Of a stretch of 64,000 bases of DNA, positions 1-8,310 are shown one piece after another (within the stretch, counting starts at the first letter, position 1; each line of letters begins with the position of its first letter). The position numbers and the translations under genes are program-made. The stretch spans positions 124,001 to 188,000 of the forward strand of contig NZ_JAHHZN010000001.1 in assembly GCF_018760735.1 (NCBI RefSeq). Reading direction: 5' to 3'. The notes under the pieces were generated by a model, which saw nothing but the letters and a program-made list of their open reading frames with translations, made no database searches and was not told the DNA's origin. Source of the DNA: Hymenobacter piscis. Its GTDB lineage: Bacteria; Bacteroidota; Bacteroidia; Cytophagales; Hymenobacteraceae.

Positions 1-186
1 CGCCACCACGTGTGCCACGTAGCGCAGCAGCTCGGCGTGGGGCGTGAAGCGGGTGCCCAGCTTGTAGCCCAGAAACTGCTCGGGCGTGAGCAGCGGCCCC
101 TCGGCCGGGGCCTGGGCTGCGGCCGCCCAGGGCGCCAGCAGCCAGATCAAAAGCAGGCTCAGCGCCCGCAGGGTACGGTTTTTCAC
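1..186 (-). CDS. Zinc carboxypeptidase (M14-like), N-terminal fragment
   Basis: Only the first 62 codons lie in the window; the gene runs off the left edge. It opens with GTG (no in-frame ATG is available upstream), followed by a signal peptide: a basic start (KNR), a hydrophobic stretch and an AAAAQA cleavage region near residue 24. The mature start contains TPEQFLGYKLGTRFTPH, which resembles the segment just after the signal peptide in Bacteroidota M14 zinc carboxypeptidases. The catalytic residues are outside the window, so the assignment rests on this N-terminal resemblance alone. It is divergent from the CocE-type hydrolase with about 160 bases between the starts. Another secreted peptidase-like protein is possible. 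Confidence 0.5.
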   Translation of the reverse strand, partial: MKNRTLRALSLLLIWLLAPWAAAAQAPAEGPLLTPEQFLGYKLGTRFTPHAELLRYVAHVVA

Positions 187-344
187 AAAAGAAAGGGAGT
201 TAGGTGATAAGAGCGGCCGGGTAGAGCGGAGTTTCTGGTTCAAAGAAAGCATATTTGAACAGGCCAAGGACGCAACTGTGGTCGTTGGGCCGCATCTTTC
301 TCCGCCACCGTACCCGAACTTCCACGCCAACCCCCTTTCCAACC

Positions 345-2282
345 ATGCCCCACTCCTACCTTCGTCCGGCCGTGCTGGCGGCTCTGTTGGCCGCCAGTTC
401 CTTTGCTGCCCGCGCCCAGCAGCCGGTTTCTTACCCGCTGCCTTCCGAGGGCGATAAGCAGGCCCTGGCCCAGTTGCTGGCCGACACGGCCTACATCCAG
501 GAGCACTATACCAAAACGGAGTACCAGATTCCGATGCGCGACGGCGTGAAGCTCTACACCGTGGTGTACGCGCCCAAGGATGCCGGCCAGGTGAAGTATC
601 CGATTATGCTCAACCGCACGCCGTATTCGGTGGGGCCGTACGGGCCGGGCAAGTACAAGAAGAGCCTGGGCCCCAGCTCCACGATGCTGCACGAAGGCTA
701 CATTTTCGCCTACCAGGACGTGCGCGGCAAGTACATGTCGGAGGGCGAGTTCGTGAATATGCGGCCCGAAAAGGACACCTACAAAGGCAAAAACGACATC
801 GACGAGGGCACCGACACCTTTGATACCATTGAGTACCTGGTGAAGAAGGGGCCTAAAAACAACGGCCGGGTGGGCCAATGGGGCATCAGCTACCCCGGGT
901 TTTACACCGCCACCGGCCTGCTCAGCCGCCACCCCGCCCTCAAGGCCGCCTCGCCCCAGGCCCCCATTGCCGACTGGTTCTGGGACGATTTCCACCACAA
1001 CGGGGCCTTCTTCCTGCCCCACGCCTTCAACTTCCTGGCCTCCTTCGGCCTGCCCCGGCCCGCGCCCACGCCCACCGGCAACCCCCGCTTCAACCACGGC
1101 ACCCCCGACGGCTACGCGTTCTTCCTGAACATGGGCCCGCTCAAGAACGCCGACGCCCGCTACTACAAGGGCCAGGTGGCCTTCTGGAACGAGATGATGG
1201 CCCACCCCAACTACGATGCCTTCTGGCAGGAGCGCAACCTGCGGCCCCACCTCAAAAACCTCAACAAGCAAACGGCCGTGCTCACGGTGGGCGGCTTCAA
1301 CGACGCCGAGGACTTGTTCGGGGCCCTCAACATCTACAAGAGCATCGAGGAGCAGAACCGGGGCATGCAGAACAGCCTCGTGATGGGCCCCTGGGTGCAC
1401 GGCGGCTGGGCCCGCGGCACCGGCGAGCTGGTGGGCAACGTGGCCTACGGCGAGTCGCCTTCCATCTACTACCAGAAGGAAATCGAGGCGCCCTTCTTCA
1501 AGTCCTACCTCAAGGACGGCAAGCGGCCCAACGTGGCCGAGGCCACCGTCTTCGAGGGCGGCACCAACCAGTGGCGCACCTTCGATGCCTGGCCGCCCAG
1601 GCAGGCTCAGGAGCGCACGATGTACTTTCAGGCCGATGGCAAAATCGGGTTCGATAAGCCCGCCGCCGGGGCCGAATTCGACCAGTACCTCAGCGACCCG
1701 GCCCACCCGGTGCCTTCCAACGAAGGAATGGCCACGGGCATGACCCGCGAGTACATGACCGACGACCAGCGCTTCGCCTCCCGCCGCCCCGACGTGCTCA
1801 CCTACCAGACCGACGTGCTGACCGAAGACCTGACCCTGGCCGGCCCCATTGAGGCCCTGCTGCAAGTGGCCACCACCGGCACCGACGCCGATTGGGTGGT
1901 CAAAATCATTGACGTGTACCCCAACGATACGCCCGATAACCCGCGTCTGAACCCCGCCGTGAAGCTCGGCGGCTACCAGCAGATGGTGCGCTCGGAAGTG
2001 ATGCGCGGCCGGTTCCGCAACAGCTTCAGCCAGCCCGAAGCCTTCGTACCCAACCAGGTAACGGCCGTGCCGTTCACCGTCCAGGACCTGTGCCACACCT
2101 TCCGCAAGGGCCACCGCCTCATGGTGCAGGTGCAGAGCAGCTGGTTCCCGATGGTGGACCGCAACCCCCAGACCTTCGTGCCCAACATCAACGAGGCCGA
2201 CGAAAAGGACTTTCAGACCGCCACCCACCGCCTCTACCACTCCCCCCAGCAGGCCTCCCAGCTGAAAGTGCGGGTGCTTTGA
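345..2282 (+). CDS. CocE/NonD family secreted hydrolase (X-Pro dipeptidyl-peptidase S15-like)
   Basis: A 645-residue serine hydrolase related to alpha-amino-acid ester hydrolases and cocaine esterase. The ATG chosen directly precedes a clear signal peptide (cleavage near AARA/QQ, residue 23); a start 30 codons upstream would put unrelated sequence before it. Family marks: MRDGVKLYTVVYAP near residue 55, nucleophile Ser182 in GQWGISYPGF, Asp320 in GGFNDAEDLFG and His352 in GPWVHGGW. The Asp-His spacing of 32 matches the family. The C-terminal third is the jelly-roll region (CocE C-terminal domain). It probably cleaves peptides or acyl-amino-acid esters in the periplasm or outside the cell; the true substrate cannot be read from sequence. 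It stands alone, followed by a long inverted repeat. Confidence 0.9.
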   Translation: MPHSYLRPAVLAALLAASSFAARAQQPVSYPLPSEGDKQALAQLLADTAYIQEHYTKTEYQIPMRDGVKLYTVVYAPKDAGQVKYPIMLNRTPYSVGPYGPGKYKKSLGPSSTMLHEGYIFAYQDVRGKYMSEGEFVNMRPEKDTYKGKNDIDEGTDTFDTIEYLVKKGPKNNGRVGQWGISYPGFYTATGLLSRHPALKAASPQAPIADWFWDDFHHNGAFFLPHAFNFLASFGLPRPAPTPTGNPRFNHGTPDGYAFFLNMGPLKNADARYYKGQVAFWNEMMAHPNYDAFWQERNLRPHLKNLNKQTAVLTVGGFNDAEDLFGALNIYKSIEEQNRGMQNSLVMGPWVHGGWARGTGELVGNVAYGESPSIYYQKEIEAPFFKSYLKDGKRPNVAEATVFEGGTNQWRTFDAWPPRQAQERTMYFQADGKIGFDKPAAGAEFDQYLSDPAHPVPSNEGMATGMTREYMTDDQRFASRRPDVLTYQTDVLTEDLTLAGPIEALLQVATTGTDADWVVKIIDVYPNDTPDNPRLNPAVKLGGYQQMVRSEVMRGRFRNSFSQPEAFVPNQVTAVPFTVQDLCHTFRKGHRLMVQVQSSWFPMVDRNPQTFVPNINEADEKDFQTATHRLYHSPQQASQLKVRVL

Positions 2283-2286
2283 GGTG

Positions 2287-2448
2287 AAATAGGGAGATAG
2301 TGAGATGGTGAAGGTGAAATAGTGAGGTGGTGAAATGGTGAGTTTGATGTTAAGTTGGTCCTGACTGCGCCGCTTGCGCCTTTAGGTCCGCTGAACATCA
2401 AACTCACCATTTCACCACCTCACTATTTCACCTTCACCATTTCACCTT
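2287..2448. repeat. Intergenic inverted repeat with octamer-periodic arms
   Basis: Two perfect 47-bp arms (2305-2351 and 2394-2440) flank a 42-base loop. The arms are made of degenerate GTGAnnnn units spaced mostly 8 bp apart. It separates two convergent genes and ends next to the stop codon of the downstream minus-strand gene. It could act as a two-way transcription terminator, but there is no U-run typical of an intrinsic terminator. Confidence 0.9.
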
Positions 2449-2709
2449 CTATAGCCGGCCGATGTTGGCGTAATCCAGCTCGGCGGGCTTCTGGTGGATT
2501 TCGTAGAGGACTTTCTCGGTTACGCCGCGGCCGAAGATGCTGATGCCGGCGTTGAGCACCACCAGGGCCACGGTGCCGGCCGCCACCCACTCAGTGGTGG
2601 ATTCGTGGCGGCGTTTTTTATCGGCTGCCCACTGCACCAGGCAGGTTCCCAGGCCAATGGTGAGGAGTCCGGCCGGGGCGAAGGTGAGCCACTTTTCTTT
2701 GTGCGTCAT
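2449..2709 (-). CDS. Small two-helix membrane protein, function unknown
   Basis: An 86-residue protein that I do not recognise. The start is the ATG giving MTHKEKW; a longer in-frame ORF adds 22 residues of low-complexity proline/histidine sequence and was not used. Two hydrophobic segments are visible, roughly residues 8-28 and 44-64, separated by a charged loop (DKKRRHE). The C-terminal tail is polar (KPAELDYANIGRL). It is convergent with the CocE-type gene across an inverted repeat and divergent from the next gene. It probably sits in the inner membrane; no function is suggested by context. Confidence 0.7.
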   Translation of the reverse strand: MTHKEKWLTFAPAGLLTIGLGTCLVQWAADKKRRHESTTEWVAAGTVALVVLNAGISIFGRGVTEKVLYEIHQKPAELDYANIGRL

Positions 2710-2774
2710 GTTATGGGGGGGGTGTGGGGAGAGAGACAAGCAAGCCGTTGGTGTAAGATAACCCGGAAGCCGCA

Positions 2775-2809
2775 TTTTGTCGGGCTCCGGTTACACAATC
2801 GTACCTTTG
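2775..2809 (+). promoter_or_regulatory. Bacteroidota-type promoter
   Basis: TTTTG at 2775-2779 and TACCTTTG at 2802-2809, 22 bases apart, match the -33/-7 pattern recognised by the Bacteroidota primary sigma factor. It would drive the following 159-residue gene with a leader of about 65 bases. Confidence 0.6.
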
Positions 2810-2881
2810 CGCCGCGGGGTTACATTCTGCCTCCACTATATTTTGCCGCGCCCGCCGGGTCCGGCTCTTTTTTCGCCGTCT

Positions 2882-3361
2882 ATGCTCGTTGCTCCCTACC
2901 AGCGTCTGCTGGAGCTGGTCTTTGCCCAGCCCGCCGATGCCACCCGTTACCTGCACCCTACCACCCTGGCCGCTTACCGCACCTTCGAGCAGGCCGAGCC
3001 CGCCGATATTGCCTACCGCTTCGAGCGCGTGCGCCTGGGCGTGGCCCTTACCCTGCTGAAGCTGCTGGCCGACCTGGGCGACCTCGACGAGGCCCGCCAG
3101 GTGCTGGACGTGCTGCACCGGGCCCTGCGCGCGCCCTCGGTAGCCGCCATCGACACCACTATCCAGAAAGAGGCCGCCACCTTCGAGCGGCTCTATACCA
3201 ACCTCTACGTGAACGAGGACGGCGAACGGCTGCTCCACCTCTTCGAGCGCACCCTCGACGCCGACTCCCAGCCCCTGATGGACGACGTGATTCGGGAAGC
3301 CCTGCGCCTGGTGCCCACCCTCGATTTCAGCCGCGACGAGGACGACGACGACGAGGCCTAG
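2882..3361 (+). CDS. Acidic helical protein of unknown function
   Basis: A 159-residue soluble protein with no family I recognise. The ATG at MLVAPYQRLLEL was chosen because the longer ORF reading adds 35 residues that run through the promoter region. It is predicted mostly alpha-helical, with leucine-rich stretches (VALTLLKLLADLGDLDEARQ), and ends in an acidic tail with a run of aspartates (DEDDDDEA). There is no signal peptide and no membrane segment, so it is probably cytoplasmic. A strong terminator-like stem follows. A scaffold or chaperone-like role is possible but unsupported. Confidence 0.75.
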   Translation: MLVAPYQRLLELVFAQPADATRYLHPTTLAAYRTFEQAEPADIAYRFERVRLGVALTLLKLLADLGDLDEARQVLDVLHRALRAPSVAAIDTTIQKEAATFERLYTNLYVNEDGERLLHLFERTLDADSQPLMDDVIREALRLVPTLDFSRDEDDDDEA

Positions 3362-3420
3362 CAGCGGCCGTGCCACTATGGCCACGCCTCTGGCGGCACC
3401 AAGCGTCTTCGGCTATTGAC

Positions 3421-3461
3421 AAGAAAAGGCCGCTCCGGAATCCGGAGCGGCCTTTTCTTTT
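3421..3461. terminator. Bidirectional intrinsic terminator
   Basis: A nearly perfect 19-bp palindrome (AAGAAAAGGCCGCTCCGGA and its complement) with G+C core and A/T flanks on both sides. It lies between convergent genes and can serve both: the acidic-protein gene on the plus strand and the susD gene on the minus strand. Confidence 0.9.
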
Positions 3462-3479
3462 AGCGAACCGAGCGAACAG

Positions 3480-4943
3480 CTAGTAGCCCTCGTTCTGGGG
3501 CAGGGCGTTGCCCAGGTTGATTTCGTACTTCGGAATCGGCATCACCAGTTCCGGGGCGTTAGCCGCAATGCCCGTAGCACCGGTTCCGATACTGCGGCCC
3601 GTCCGCTTGTAGTCGTGAATCCGGAAGCCCTCGAAGGCAAATTCCAGATCCCGCTCCTGCAGAATATCGGCCAGCGTAACGCTGCCCAGTGTGGCAGCCT
3701 GGGCCCGGCTACGGATCAGGTTGACATCGTCCAGCGGGGTGGCACCTACGCTGGTACCCAGCCGCTGGTTGGTTTCCGCCCGGATGAGGTACATCTCAGC
3801 CAGCCGCAGAATCGAAATATTCTGTCCGGCATTGTTCCACTTAAACGACCGCAGTGCACCCGCCCGGCGCCCATCGCCCTCATAAATCAGCGAAGCACCG
3901 ATCTGAGGATTGAATCCCCGCTGGTCGCCGGCACCGTACAGGTTAGCAAAGGATGCGAAAATCCGCACATCGCCGCGCCCGCCGAAGCCGGCGGCATTGC
4001 TCGAGTAGAACGTGGCCAGGCCGTCGTTGGAGTTGCCGGCGTTGTTCTGGTCGTTCTGCTGGATCTCAAACAGCACTTCCGACGAGTTCTTGTTGGTGAA
4101 CGTGGACACCGACGAGGCGTTGAGCGAAGCGCCCGAATCGTTGATGACCTCGTTGGCCAGGTCACGGGCCTTGGCGTACTCGCCGCGCTGCAGATATACC
4201 CGCGCCAGGAAGGCCTTGGCATCGTACTGGTCGAAGCGGGTCCGGTCGTTGGAGGCGGGCAGCAGGTTTTCAGCGGCGGTCAGGTCGGCCAGAATCTGGG
4301 TGTAGGTTTCTTCCAGCGAGGAACGGGCAATGCGGCGGGCAGCATCGGCTTCCGTTTTGTTGGCGCTCAGGTTAATGGGCAGGCCTGGCGTAGACGAGGG
4401 CGCGGGCACGCCCACCGCCGCGTTGGAAAAGGCTCCGGTGGTGCGGTAAGGCTGGGCGTACAGGCGAGCCAGCTCAAAATACACCATCCCCCGGATCATG
4501 CGGGCTTCGCCTTCAATGCGCGATTTTTCATCGTCATCCGTTACCACGGGCAGCGCGTCCAGCACCAGGTTGGTGAGGTTGATGGTCTGGAAATTCTGGT
4601 TCCAGGTACGGTCGGCCTCCGTGTTCACGTCGGTCATCTGCTTGCGCGCCACTTCGCGGTAGCTGATGAACGTGCCCTGCCAGCCAATGTAGGTGGTGTT
4701 ATCGGTGCCCAGCAGGTCGGCCAGCAGCAGCAGATTGGTGCCGTAGGACTGGGGCAGGTCGAGGCGGGCATACGCCCCGGTGAGGGCCGATTGTACCCCT
4801 TCGGGCGTGCTGAGGGCCGTGGCGGCATCCACGGACTGCTGGGGCTCAATGTCGAGCTGCTTGTCGCAGCCCATCAGGCCCAGCGTGAGCAGAAAGGCGG
4901 CCGGGGCCACCAGTCGGCGAAATGAAACGGGTATAGTTTTCAT
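3480..4943 (-). CDS. SusD/RagB family outer-membrane nutrient-binding lipoprotein
   Basis: A 487-residue lipoprotein: an N-terminal signal ending in the lipobox LMGC with the lipidated cysteine near residue 26, then the SusD N-terminal region (EGVQSALTGAYARL) and helical TPR-like region (MIRGMVYFELARLYAQPY), ending with the family C-terminal part (RDLEFAFEGFRIHDYKRTG). SusD proteins cover the SusC barrel on the cell surface and bind its oligomeric substrate. It lies 31 bases downstream of a susC gene on the same strand, so the pair is one operon. No glycoside hydrolase, peptidase or sigma/anti-sigma gene lies directly beside it, so the substrate is unknown. Confidence 0.95.
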   Translation of the reverse strand: MKTIPVSFRRLVAPAAFLLTLGLMGCDKQLDIEPQQSVDAATALSTPEGVQSALTGAYARLDLPQSYGTNLLLLADLLGTDNTTYIGWQGTFISYREVARKQMTDVNTEADRTWNQNFQTINLTNLVLDALPVVTDDDEKSRIEGEARMIRGMVYFELARLYAQPYRTTGAFSNAAVGVPAPSSTPGLPINLSANKTEADAARRIARSSLEETYTQILADLTAAENLLPASNDRTRFDQYDAKAFLARVYLQRGEYAKARDLANEVINDSGASLNASSVSTFTNKNSSEVLFEIQQNDQNNAGNSNDGLATFYSSNAAGFGGRGDVRIFASFANLYGAGDQRGFNPQIGASLIYEGDGRRAGALRSFKWNNAGQNISILRLAEMYLIRAETNQRLGTSVGATPLDDVNLIRSRAQAATLGSVTLADILQERDLEFAFEGFRIHDYKRTGRSIGTGATGIAANAPELVMPIPKYEINLGNALPQNEGY

Positions 4944-4974
4944 GATCGAAAGTCAGAGCAAAAACGTGGAAGAC

Positions 4975-7900
4975 CTAGAAGCCCAGGTTGAACCCGATGA
5001 GCCAGGTTTTGGCCAGCGGCGGCGTGTAGAAATCGTGGCCGAGCAGGTAGCTGGGCCGCCCGAAGGAGGTAGTATTCACTTCGGGGTCGTACCCGTCGTA
5101 GTTGGTGATGGTGAACAGGTTCTGGGCCGTCACGTACACCCGGGCCGAGCGAATACCGGTTGGCTTGAGCAGGTTATTGGGCAGGGTGTAGCCCAGCGTC
5201 ACGTTTTTGAAGCGGAAGAAAGACCCGTCCGAAATCCAGCGCGAGGAAGGAGCTGTGCCGTTGCCCTCGTAGAGGCGGGCCTGGGGCACGTCGGTAATGT
5301 CGCCGGGGTTCTGCCAGCGCTCCAGCTGATCCAGGGTCTGGTTGTCGAAGTAGTCACCGTTAACGGACTGGAATACCCCGCCGATGTTGTAGATGTCGTT
5401 GCCCTTCACGAACTGGTTGAGAATGCTCAGCTCGAAGCCTTTGAAGGTAAACGTGTTGGTCAGACCGCCCGTGAAATCGGGATTAGGGTCACCCAGTTTC
5501 GCTTCGGCCGCAGCCGAGTAGTCGTTGGTAGTACCCCGGTTGATGCTGCCATCGGGGTTGGTCGTGTTCAGGTAGTAGAGTGCGTCGCCGTTGGCGGGGT
5601 CTACGCCGGCATATTCCACGCCCCAGAACACGCCAATCGGTTCGCCTTCCCGCACGCGGCCCAGGTTTCGGCCCCCGGCAATAATTTCCTGACCGTTGAG
5701 GTTGGTGATTTTGTTGCGGTTAATGCTCAGGTTGAAGTTGGTCAGCCACTTGAAATCCCCGTCCAGGTTGCGGGTATTGAGGCTGAACTCGATGCCGCGG
5801 TTACGCAGGTCGCCAATGTTGCGCGTCACGATGGGGTAGCCGCCGGTGTAGGGCAGCTGCAGGTCCAGCAGCAGGTCGTTGGTAATTTTCTCGTACACGT
5901 CCACTTCGCCCGCAATCCGGCCGTTGAGGAACCCGAACTCCACCCCGATGTCGGCTTGCTTGGTCGTTTCCCAGGTCAGGTCCGGGTTGCCCAGGCCCGT
6001 GGGCTGAATGCCGGCCACATCAGCGTACGGAATGGCCGAGTACAGGCGCCGCGACGAGAAGTTGCCGATTTCCGAGTTACCGGTCAGGCCGTAGCTACCC
6101 CGGAATTTGAGGAAGGAAAGCACGTTGTTGTCCTTAAGAAAGCCTTCCTCCGACACAATCCAGCCCACGGAAGCAGCCGGGAATACGCCGTACTGGTTGT
6201 CGGGGCTGAAGCGCGAGGAGCCGTCGAGGCGGGCGCTGACCGAGGCCAGGTAGCGGTTGCGGAACGTGTAGTTCACGCGCGACAGGTAGGAAAGAAAGGT
6301 ATAGCCGGTACCGCCGCTGCTGGCCGCCGTGATACGGGCCGCCGAGGCAATGCGCTTGAACTGGTCGTTGGGGAAGCCCCGGCCCTCGGAGGAGTTGTTC
6401 TGCTGGTCGTAGCGCTGGAACGAGAAGCCGCCCAGGGCCTCCAGGGTGTGCTCTTCGCCCAGCGTTTTGAGCCAGGTAACGGTGTTGTTGGTGGTGTAGT
6501 TGATGCCCTGCAACTGGTTCTGTAAGCCGTAGCCGGTGGGGGCGCCATCCTCGGTGAACCGGCCCTGATAGATCCGCTCGTTGAGGTTAAGGAAGTCGTA
6601 ACCGTTTTCGGTCCGGAAAATCAGGCCCTTGATGGGCTCGTAGGCCAACGACACGTTGCCAAAGGAACGGTAGTTGCCGGAGCGGTTTTCGGCGTTATCC
6701 ACCTGCAGCAGCGCATTGTAATAAAGCGTGTTGCGGTTGAGGCCGGTGGGGTCGGTGGGGTCATTGGCGGCCTGAATGGGAGGCAGGGCGTTGAGCTGCA
6801 CCGGGTTGGAGAAGGCATTATCGTCGGCTACCCGGTCGTTGACGGAGCGCGTGAGCGAGAGGTTAAGCCCGATGCGCACCTTCTCGCTCAGGGAGTGGTC
6901 GAGGTTGGCCCGCAACGAGCCCCGGCGGTAGCGGTTGCCGATGATGATACCCTGCTGGTCGCTGTAGGAGCCGCTCAGGAAGAAGCGCGTCTTGGCGTCG
7001 CCGCCCGATACGCTTGCGTCGTACTGCTGCACCGAGCCCTTGCGGAAGGCCAGTTCCGACCAGGGGGTGTTCTCGGTGGAGTTGAGGTCGAGGCCGGCCT
7101 CACCCGCGAAAGCGTCCGCCACGCTGGCGTAATCCGCGTCGGGGTCGTTAGGATCAATAAGCAGGAAAGGAGAGTTGAGAATCGACTCCGAAAACAGCTC
7201 CTTATACTGATCCGCGTTCAGGAACTTGCGCAACTTGGTGGCCTCCTGACGCCCGAAGTAGGCGCCCACCGTCACGCGGGTGTCGCCGGAACGGCCCCGC
7301 TTGGTGGTTACCAGCACCACGCCATTGGAAGCCCGCGACCCGTAGATGGCCGACGAGGCGGCGTCTTTCAGGATGGTGATGCTTTCAATGTCGCTGGGGT
7401 TGAGGTCCGCCAGGGGGTTGAGCGGCTCGCCACTGGCCGACCCTACGTCCTGCGACGTGACGGGAATGCCGTCAATCACGTACAAGGGCTGGTTGGAAGC
7501 CGTGATGGAGGAAGCACCCCGCACCCGGATCTGCACGCCGGCCCCGAGCTTGCCCGAACCCTGATTGATCTGTACGCCCGGCGTGCGGCCCTGGATAGCC
7601 TGCTCGAAGCTGACCACGGGCACGTTCTCTACGTCCTTGCTGCCGAGCTGCGTTACGGAGCCGGTCAGTTCCCGCTTCACCTGGGTACCGTACCCTACCA
7701 CAATGGCCTCGCCGAGTTGGGTAGCATTGGTTTTGAGCGTCACGGCCACGCTGGACCGGTCGCCTACGGCCACGTTCTGGGTTTCGAACCCAATGGAGCT
7801 CACTACCAGCGTGGCGCCGGGCTGCACATTCAGGGTGAAGGAGCCATCGGCATTGGTGCTGGTCCCGTTGGACGTGCCCTGCTCCAGCACCGTTACGCCC

Positions 7901-8016
7901 GGCAGCCCCGAGCCGGTAGCATCCGTTACGCGGCCGCTAACGGCGCGCGTCTGGCCCACCGCCGCAGAGGCGACCAGCAAACTCCCCGCGAGAGGAAGCA
8001 AGTATTTGTTTTTCAT
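4975..8016 (-). CDS. SusC/RagA family TonB-linked outer-membrane transporter
   Basis: A 1013-residue TonB-dependent transporter. The ATG at MKNKYLLPLAG was chosen because it begins a standard signal peptide (cleaved near AAVGQ/T); the longer ORF adds 36 unrelated residues. Domains in order: carboxypeptidase-D-like domain (residues about 22-95, VSGRVTDATGSGLPGVTV), plug domain with the usual VVGYGTQ and YVIDGIPV segments, the SusC signature DAASSAIYGSRASNGVV near residue 215, then the 22-strand barrel ending in an aromatic residue (GFNLGF). It imports an oligosaccharide, peptide or similar ligand together with its SusD partner downstream. A hairpin lies in the leader ahead of the start. Confidence 0.95.
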   Translation of the reverse strand: MKNKYLLPLAGSLLVASAAVGQTRAVSGRVTDATGSGLPGVTVLEQGTSNGTSTNADGSFTLNVQPGATLVVSSIGFETQNVAVGDRSSVAVTLKTNATQLGEAIVVGYGTQVKRELTGSVTQLGSKDVENVPVVSFEQAIQGRTPGVQINQGSGKLGAGVQIRVRGASSITASNQPLYVIDGIPVTSQDVGSASGEPLNPLADLNPSDIESITILKDAASSAIYGSRASNGVVLVTTKRGRSGDTRVTVGAYFGRQEATKLRKFLNADQYKELFSESILNSPFLLIDPNDPDADYASVADAFAGEAGLDLNSTENTPWSELAFRKGSVQQYDASVSGGDAKTRFFLSGSYSDQQGIIIGNRYRRGSLRANLDHSLSEKVRIGLNLSLTRSVNDRVADDNAFSNPVQLNALPPIQAANDPTDPTGLNRNTLYYNALLQVDNAENRSGNYRSFGNVSLAYEPIKGLIFRTENGYDFLNLNERIYQGRFTEDGAPTGYGLQNQLQGINYTTNNTVTWLKTLGEEHTLEALGGFSFQRYDQQNNSSEGRGFPNDQFKRIASAARITAASSGGTGYTFLSYLSRVNYTFRNRYLASVSARLDGSSRFSPDNQYGVFPAASVGWIVSEEGFLKDNNVLSFLKFRGSYGLTGNSEIGNFSSRRLYSAIPYADVAGIQPTGLGNPDLTWETTKQADIGVEFGFLNGRIAGEVDVYEKITNDLLLDLQLPYTGGYPIVTRNIGDLRNRGIEFSLNTRNLDGDFKWLTNFNLSINRNKITNLNGQEIIAGGRNLGRVREGEPIGVFWGVEYAGVDPANGDALYYLNTTNPDGSINRGTTNDYSAAAEAKLGDPNPDFTGGLTNTFTFKGFELSILNQFVKGNDIYNIGGVFQSVNGDYFDNQTLDQLERWQNPGDITDVPQARLYEGNGTAPSSRWISDGSFFRFKNVTLGYTLPNNLLKPTGIRSARVYVTAQNLFTITNYDGYDPEVNTTSFGRPSYLLGHDFYTPPLAKTWLIGFNLGF

Positions 8017-8065
8017 ACACGTTGGTTCTGCTCGAACCGGTTTGAGGGGAAAAAAACCAGACCAT

Positions 8066-8100
8066 CCACACTGCTTCCCATGGCCATGGGCACCCAGTGG
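8066..8100 (-). other. Hairpin in the susC leader
   Basis: An imperfect stem centred on the perfect palindrome CCCATGGCCATGGG, extended by CACTG/CAGTG and CCAC/GTGG, about 50 bases upstream of the susC ATG. It could shape expression of the susCD operon. No known riboswitch family matches. The rest of the roughly 290 bases between susC and rnd holds no gene. Confidence 0.4.
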
Positions 8101-8310
8101 ATACCGGCATTGAAATAAGGCCACTGCAATGGCCCGGGAGGCGGATCAGCCCGGCAGGATTTTGCAATTAGCAACGTAAATCGGGAATAATGCAAGCAGT
8201 GGCCGTTTTCATTCCGGCCCCGGTGGTTTGCCAGCGGGCCGCTTGTTACCTTTACCGCCGCCGGCCAGCCCTTTGTCCGGCCTTCTTTTTTTGATTTTTC
8301 TCAGGACGTA

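Noticed and set aside
240..2240. A 666-codon open frame on the minus strand opposite the CocE-type gene
   Set aside because: It lies opposite a gene with clear hydrolase motifs, has no recognisable family, and is valine/glycine/histidine-rich as expected from the complement of a G+C-rich coding strand.
4780..6525. A 581-codon plus-strand frame opposite susC/susD
   Set aside because: It straddles two real genes and their intergenic gap, with no signal peptide or domain.
8101..8170. Cobalamin riboswitch upstream of rnd
   Set aside because: GCCACTG and CGGGAGGC look like the 3' end of a B12 riboswitch, but the 5' core elements are absent, and the downstream gene is RNase D rather than a B12 gene.
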